Positions 61,157 through 64,000 of a stretch of 64,000 bases of DNA are shown here, in pieces. Origin of the DNA: an uncultured Collinsella sp. (GTDB lineage: Bacteria; Actinomycetota; Coriobacteriia; Coriobacteriales; Coriobacteriaceae); the NCBI GenBank assembly GCA_937925715.1, contig CALAMG010000025.1, forward strand, positions 1-64,000, written 5' to 3'. The number at the start of each line of letters is the position of its first letter. The first letter of the stretch is position 1. The notes under the pieces are model-generated. The model saw only the letters and a program-made list of their open reading frames with translations, searched no databases and was not told where the DNA came from. The translations under genes were made by a program, and so were the position numbers.

Positions 61157-61172
61157 GATAACTAAGTCATTA
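61157..61172. promoter_or_regulatory. Site f upstream of ABC operon III
   Basis: GATAA-CTAAGT-CATTA, same core CTAAGT as site e (60458), differing at two of 16 positions. Followed by TTAACC. Probably a regulator half-site shared by the TetR gene and the ABC pair. Confidence 0.45.
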
Positions 61173-61202
61173 TTAACCGAAACTATACTTGAGGTGGTGC
61201 CC

Positions 61203-62996
61203 ATGGCAGAGACAAGCGAACAAGACCGGCAACGGGATGAAGCGGGGCGGGAGGCTATCAGGCGCCTGTCTTGCCCCGTCAAGGGACGCGTCATGCTGGC
61301 GCAGGCGTTCACGGTGCTCTCGGCGCTTTTATCCTTTGCCCCGTATTTGGCTTTGGTATGGCTGGGAGACCTATTTCTGGCGGGGGAAGGCCCGCTCGCG
61401 CAGGCCGATGCCTCCAAGGTGCACGAAATTGCCCTCCTCCTCGTCATGGCGTTCCTCTCGCAGCTGTTCTTTCGCGCTCTTGCGCTCATCATCACGCATT
61501 TTGCCGATATGAAACTGCGCTACGTCATTCGCAAGGGTATCGTTGAGCGGTTGAGCCGCGCGCCTCTTGCTTGGTTTAGCGCTACGGAATCCGGCAAGGT
61601 CAGAAGCGCTGTGCAGGATGACACGAAGACGGTCCACACCGTCATCGCACACGGACCGGTCGACCGTCTTAACGGCGTTTTGCAGCCGATGGTTCTTCTG
61701 GCTTTCATGTTCTGGATCAATTGGCGCTTGGCGCTCATCGGCATCGCCACGATCCCCTTCTATTTCCTGCTGCAGGCGCTCTCTATGAAGGATATGGGAC
61801 CGAAAACCGCCGAGATGAACGGGCACCTTGCACAAGTGTCCTCGACGATGGTCGAGCTCGTGTCCGGCATCAAGGTGGTCAAAGCGTTCGGAAAAACAGG
61901 AGAGGCGCATCGTAATTACGCGGACGCCGCATCGGCATTCTCGCAGTCGTACTGGGACTGGTGCGCCCCGCTCATCGGGCTTTGCTCGATTGCCGGCGAG
62001 CTCATCTCCTCCCCCTTGCTGCTGCTGATCAACCTCTGCGGCGGCGCGCTTGTCATGGGGGCAGGGTTGGCCAGCCTCCCCCAGGTTCTCGCGTGCGCGC
62101 TGATAGCCATCGTGCTTCCGACCGCCATCAGCGCTGTCGCCAACAGCACGTGGTCGTACCAGATGGCCGGCGCTGCCGCAGTCAGGCTGTGCGAGATTCT
62201 GGACACGCCGTCGATTCCCGAGCCGAAAACCCCAAAGAAGCCCGACGGGGTCGTCGTTGAGGTGAACGACGTATCGTACTCCTACGGCGATACCCAGGCC
62301 TTGCGCGGTGTCAGTCTTGTCCTTAATCCCGGTACCACGACGGCGCTCATCGGCCCGTCAGGCTCGGGTAAATCGACGCTCGCCACACTCATTGCACGCT
62401 TCGACGACCCGGAAAGCGGCTCCATCCGTCTCGGCGGCGTCGATCTGAGAGACATCTCCTCCCGTGACCTCTACAACACGGTTTCGTTCGTGCTCCAGGA
62501 CCCGATGCTGATCAACGCCTCCATCGGAAGAAACATTTCTTTAGCTAAGCCGGAGGCTTCCCTGGAGGAGATTCGGGAGGCTGCCCGTACGGCGCAGATC
62601 GACGATTTCATCATGTCGCTGCCCAAGGGATACGACAGCGTTTTGGGAACGGACTGCTCGCTCTCAGGCGGCGAGAGCCAGCGCGTGAGTATAGCGCGTG
62701 CCCTTTTAGCCGACACGCCGATCCTCATCATGGATGAGGCCACCGCTTTTGCCGACCCAGATTCGGAGCTCGAGATCCAGAAAGCACTAAGTTCCTTGGT
62801 CGAAGGCCGAACGGTTCTGGCCATCGCCCACCGGCTCAACGCAATCCTAGGCGCCGATCAAATTGCCGTGTTGGAAGAAGGTAAGATCGTCGCCCTTGGA
62901 ACGCATGCGGAGATTCAAGACAACGAGCATTATCAGGCGCTTCTCAAGCAAGGAGGCCTCTGCGGCAGTGAAGAAGAGGGCGATGCAGATGAGTAA
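61203..62996 (+). CDS. Half ABC transporter, first of a pair, operon III
   Basis: 597 residues from ATG 61203 (GAGGTGG upstream); an earlier in-frame start at 61128 overlaps the promoter region. Membrane part with FMFWINWRLALIGIATIPFY; NBD: GPSGSGKST, VLQDPMLINA, LSGGESQRV, ILIMDEATAFADPDS, IAHRLNAILGADQ. It matches the YbtP/IrtA-like set in operons I and II but lacks ECF partners. The next gene starts eight bases before its stop. Confidence 0.88.
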   Translation: MAETSEQDRQRDEAGREAIRRLSCPVKGRVMLAQAFTVLSALLSFAPYLALVWLGDLFLAGEGPLAQADASKVHEIALLLVMAFLSQLFFRALALIITHFADMKLRYVIRKGIVERLSRAPLAWFSATESGKVRSAVQDDTKTVHTVIAHGPVDRLNGVLQPMVLLAFMFWINWRLALIGIATIPFYFLLQALSMKDMGPKTAEMNGHLAQVSSTMVELVSGIKVVKAFGKTGEAHRNYADAASAFSQSYWDWCAPLIGLCSIAGELISSPLLLLINLCGGALVMGAGLASLPQVLACALIAIVLPTAISAVANSTWSYQMAGAAAVRLCEILDTPSIPEPKTPKKPDGVVVEVNDVSYSYGDTQALRGVSLVLNPGTTTALIGPSGSGKSTLATLIARFDDPESGSIRLGGVDLRDISSRDLYNTVSFVLQDPMLINASIGRNISLAKPEASLEEIREAARTAQIDDFIMSLPKGYDSVLGTDCSLSGGESQRVSIARALLADTPILIMDEATAFADPDSELEIQKALSSLVEGRTVLAIAHRLNAILGADQIAVLEEGKIVALGTHAEIQDNEHYQALLKQGGLCGSEEEGDADE

Positions 62997-64000
62997 TTCC
63001 AAACGCTTCTTACCGAGACTTCGTCGTTATATGGACGAGGGTGATAGGCGCCAGCACCGTTTGGGAACTTTGCTCTACGCCCTTTCCGGCGTGATGTGCG
63101 GCATCGGTCTCGCCATCATGATGCCGGCGACCATGGCTCTCCAGTCCGGCGACCCCCAATGGGGCTTGACGTTTTGGGGCTGGGCAGTCGCGCTTGCGGC
63201 GGTGACAGTCGTCGGCTCAACAGCCTCGTTCTTCGGTACCAAGCTCAGCTATGCAGCGGGGTTAGGCTTCATGCGCAATATGCAGGTGGTCATCGGGAAC
63301 AAGGTGTCGCGTTTGCCACTTGGCTGGTTTAAGGCGGATAGTGCCGGAAGGCTTTCGCGCATGGTTACGCAGGAAATGATCTCGACCGGACAGGCCGCTG
63401 CTCTTTATGTTGGCCAGCTTATAAAAAACGCTGCCGCCGCAATCGTGTTCTGTGCTGCCGTGTGGCTTTGGAGCTGGCAAATTGGAATCATGCTGACGCT
63501 TTCCATCCCAATCCTTTTCCTTCTTCTGCGCGTTTCACAGGCATGCGTCGGAAAAGGAAACGGGTTAGAGGATTCCGCCGAGCGGGACATCGCCGCGAGG
63601 ATAGTCGAGTTCGCACGATGCCAGGGAGCCCTGCGCGCCTGCCGTGCGGGTGCCGACTATGCGGAGCTTGAGGATAGTTTCGTAGAAGGCAGAAAGCGGT
63701 CGGTCCGCGGCCTGTGGTGGAGCGCCCTCGGCGAAATCCTTTCCGGGGCGAGCGTGCAGATGCTCGTTGTGAGCATGATCATCGCGGTGAGCTACTTGGG
63801 TGCAAGCGGAAGCATCGGGGCGCTTGAAACAGTGGTCATGATCGGCGTCGCACTAAGGTTCACCACGCTCCTCAACGAGATCGCCTCAGCCCTATTCGGG
63901 ATGGAGGACCGTCGGGCAATGCTCGACGGCATGGACGAGGTCGTCGAAGCGGCCGAGCTGCCGGTTGTGGACGCGTCGAAAGCTTGTCCGACCGACGCAA
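62989..64000 (+). CDS. Half ABC transporter, second of the pair, operon III (3' partial)
   Basis: ATG 62989 overlaps the preceding stop (ATGAGTAA). 337 codons are visible and the frame is open at the window end: KRFLPRLRRYMDEGDRR, then helices LLYALSGVMCGIGLAIMMPA, WGWAVALAAVTVVGSTASF and AIVFCAAVWLWSWQIGIML, and the coupling segment GRLSRMVTQEMISTGQ. The NBD lies outside the window. It would form a heterodimer with the upstream half-transporter. Confidence 0.85.
   Translation, partial: MSNSKRFLPRLRRYMDEGDRRQHRLGTLLYALSGVMCGIGLAIMMPATMALQSGDPQWGLTFWGWAVALAAVTVVGSTASFFGTKLSYAAGLGFMRNMQVVIGNKVSRLPLGWFKADSAGRLSRMVTQEMISTGQAAALYVGQLIKNAAAAIVFCAAVWLWSWQIGIMLTLSIPILFLLLRVSQACVGKGNGLEDSAERDIAARIVEFARCQGALRACRAGADYAELEDSFVEGRKRSVRGLWWSALGEILSGASVQMLVVSMIIAVSYLGASGSIGALETVVMIGVALRFTTLLNEIASALFGMEDRRAMLDGMDEVVEAAELPVVDASKACPTDA

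Noticed and set aside
1..64000. CRISPR array
   Set aside because: No regularly spaced 25-40 bp direct repeats; the only paired repeats are the 20-mers at 35771 and the 200-bp pair.

Overview
The window reads as a chromosomal segment of a Gram-positive actinobacterium, most likely class Coriobacteriia (Eggerthellaceae-like). This rests on gene content: a LuxR regulator with a long membrane-spanning N-terminus, paired DegV proteins, a ferredoxin-fused aldo/keto reductase, VaFE/sortase surface genes, and repeated MptD-type ECF plus paired half-ABC transporter operons. The taxonomic call is inference; there is no rRNA or universal marker gene here. No tRNA, rRNA or CRISPR array was recognised.

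Layout. (1) 1-15.4 kb is ordinary chromosome: LuxR regulator (cut by the window edge), CoA-disulfide reductase/rhodanese (frameshifted), TetR, two DegV genes, VanZ-RDD (in-frame TAA), aldo/keto reductase, a PIN toxin-antitoxin pair, DUF488, BrnQ, an HsmA-like protein with its divergent TetR, SRAP peptidase and a papain-like protein. (2) 15.4-27.4 kb is an AT-rich defence island: a TIR protein divergent from a nuclease plus SMC-like ATPase pair (Lamassu/ABC-three-component-like), a BglII-family restriction system with an MT-A70 methylase and a small HTH protein, a RelE/HigA-type toxin-antitoxin pair, a PHP-ATPase with a small acidic partner, and a decayed tyrosine integrase. (3) 27.4-37.5 kb is mixed accessory DNA: a hydrolase with a membrane protein, a truncated sortase-anchored protein with sortase B, and an unrecognised block with two coupled glycine-rich membrane proteins, a lipoprotein, small membrane proteins and an HTH protein with paired upstream repeats. 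(4) 37.7-64 kb is a GC-rich transporter island, probably for iron or another metal: an ABC remnant, AraC, FeoAB and a DtxR-like regulator; then two paralogous operons (ECF S, T and A subunits, two ABC exporter-type units, a short DtxR-like regulator), each divergent from an AraC gene; then a TetR gene followed by a third half-ABC pair that runs off the window.

How it fits together. A 16-bp inverted repeat (roughly GTTAG-N6-TTAAC) recurs in at least four promoter regions, three of them AraC/transporter divergent regions, with two looser relatives before the third ABC operon. With three short DtxR-like proteins encoded at operon ends, this suggests one metal-responsive regulon. In operon II the two ABC half-transporters are fused into one 1234-residue protein; in operon I they are separate.

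Several otherwise intact genes carry single lesions: a frameshift near 2514, TAA at 6414, TAG at 44916 and an extra G in a G6 run at 53396. These are either recent decay or sequence errors. A guaA-3'-end-like motif (TATTCCCACTC) occurs at 22858, 27378 and 51349, the last two inside a 200-bp direct repeat, and may mark edges of inserted islands.
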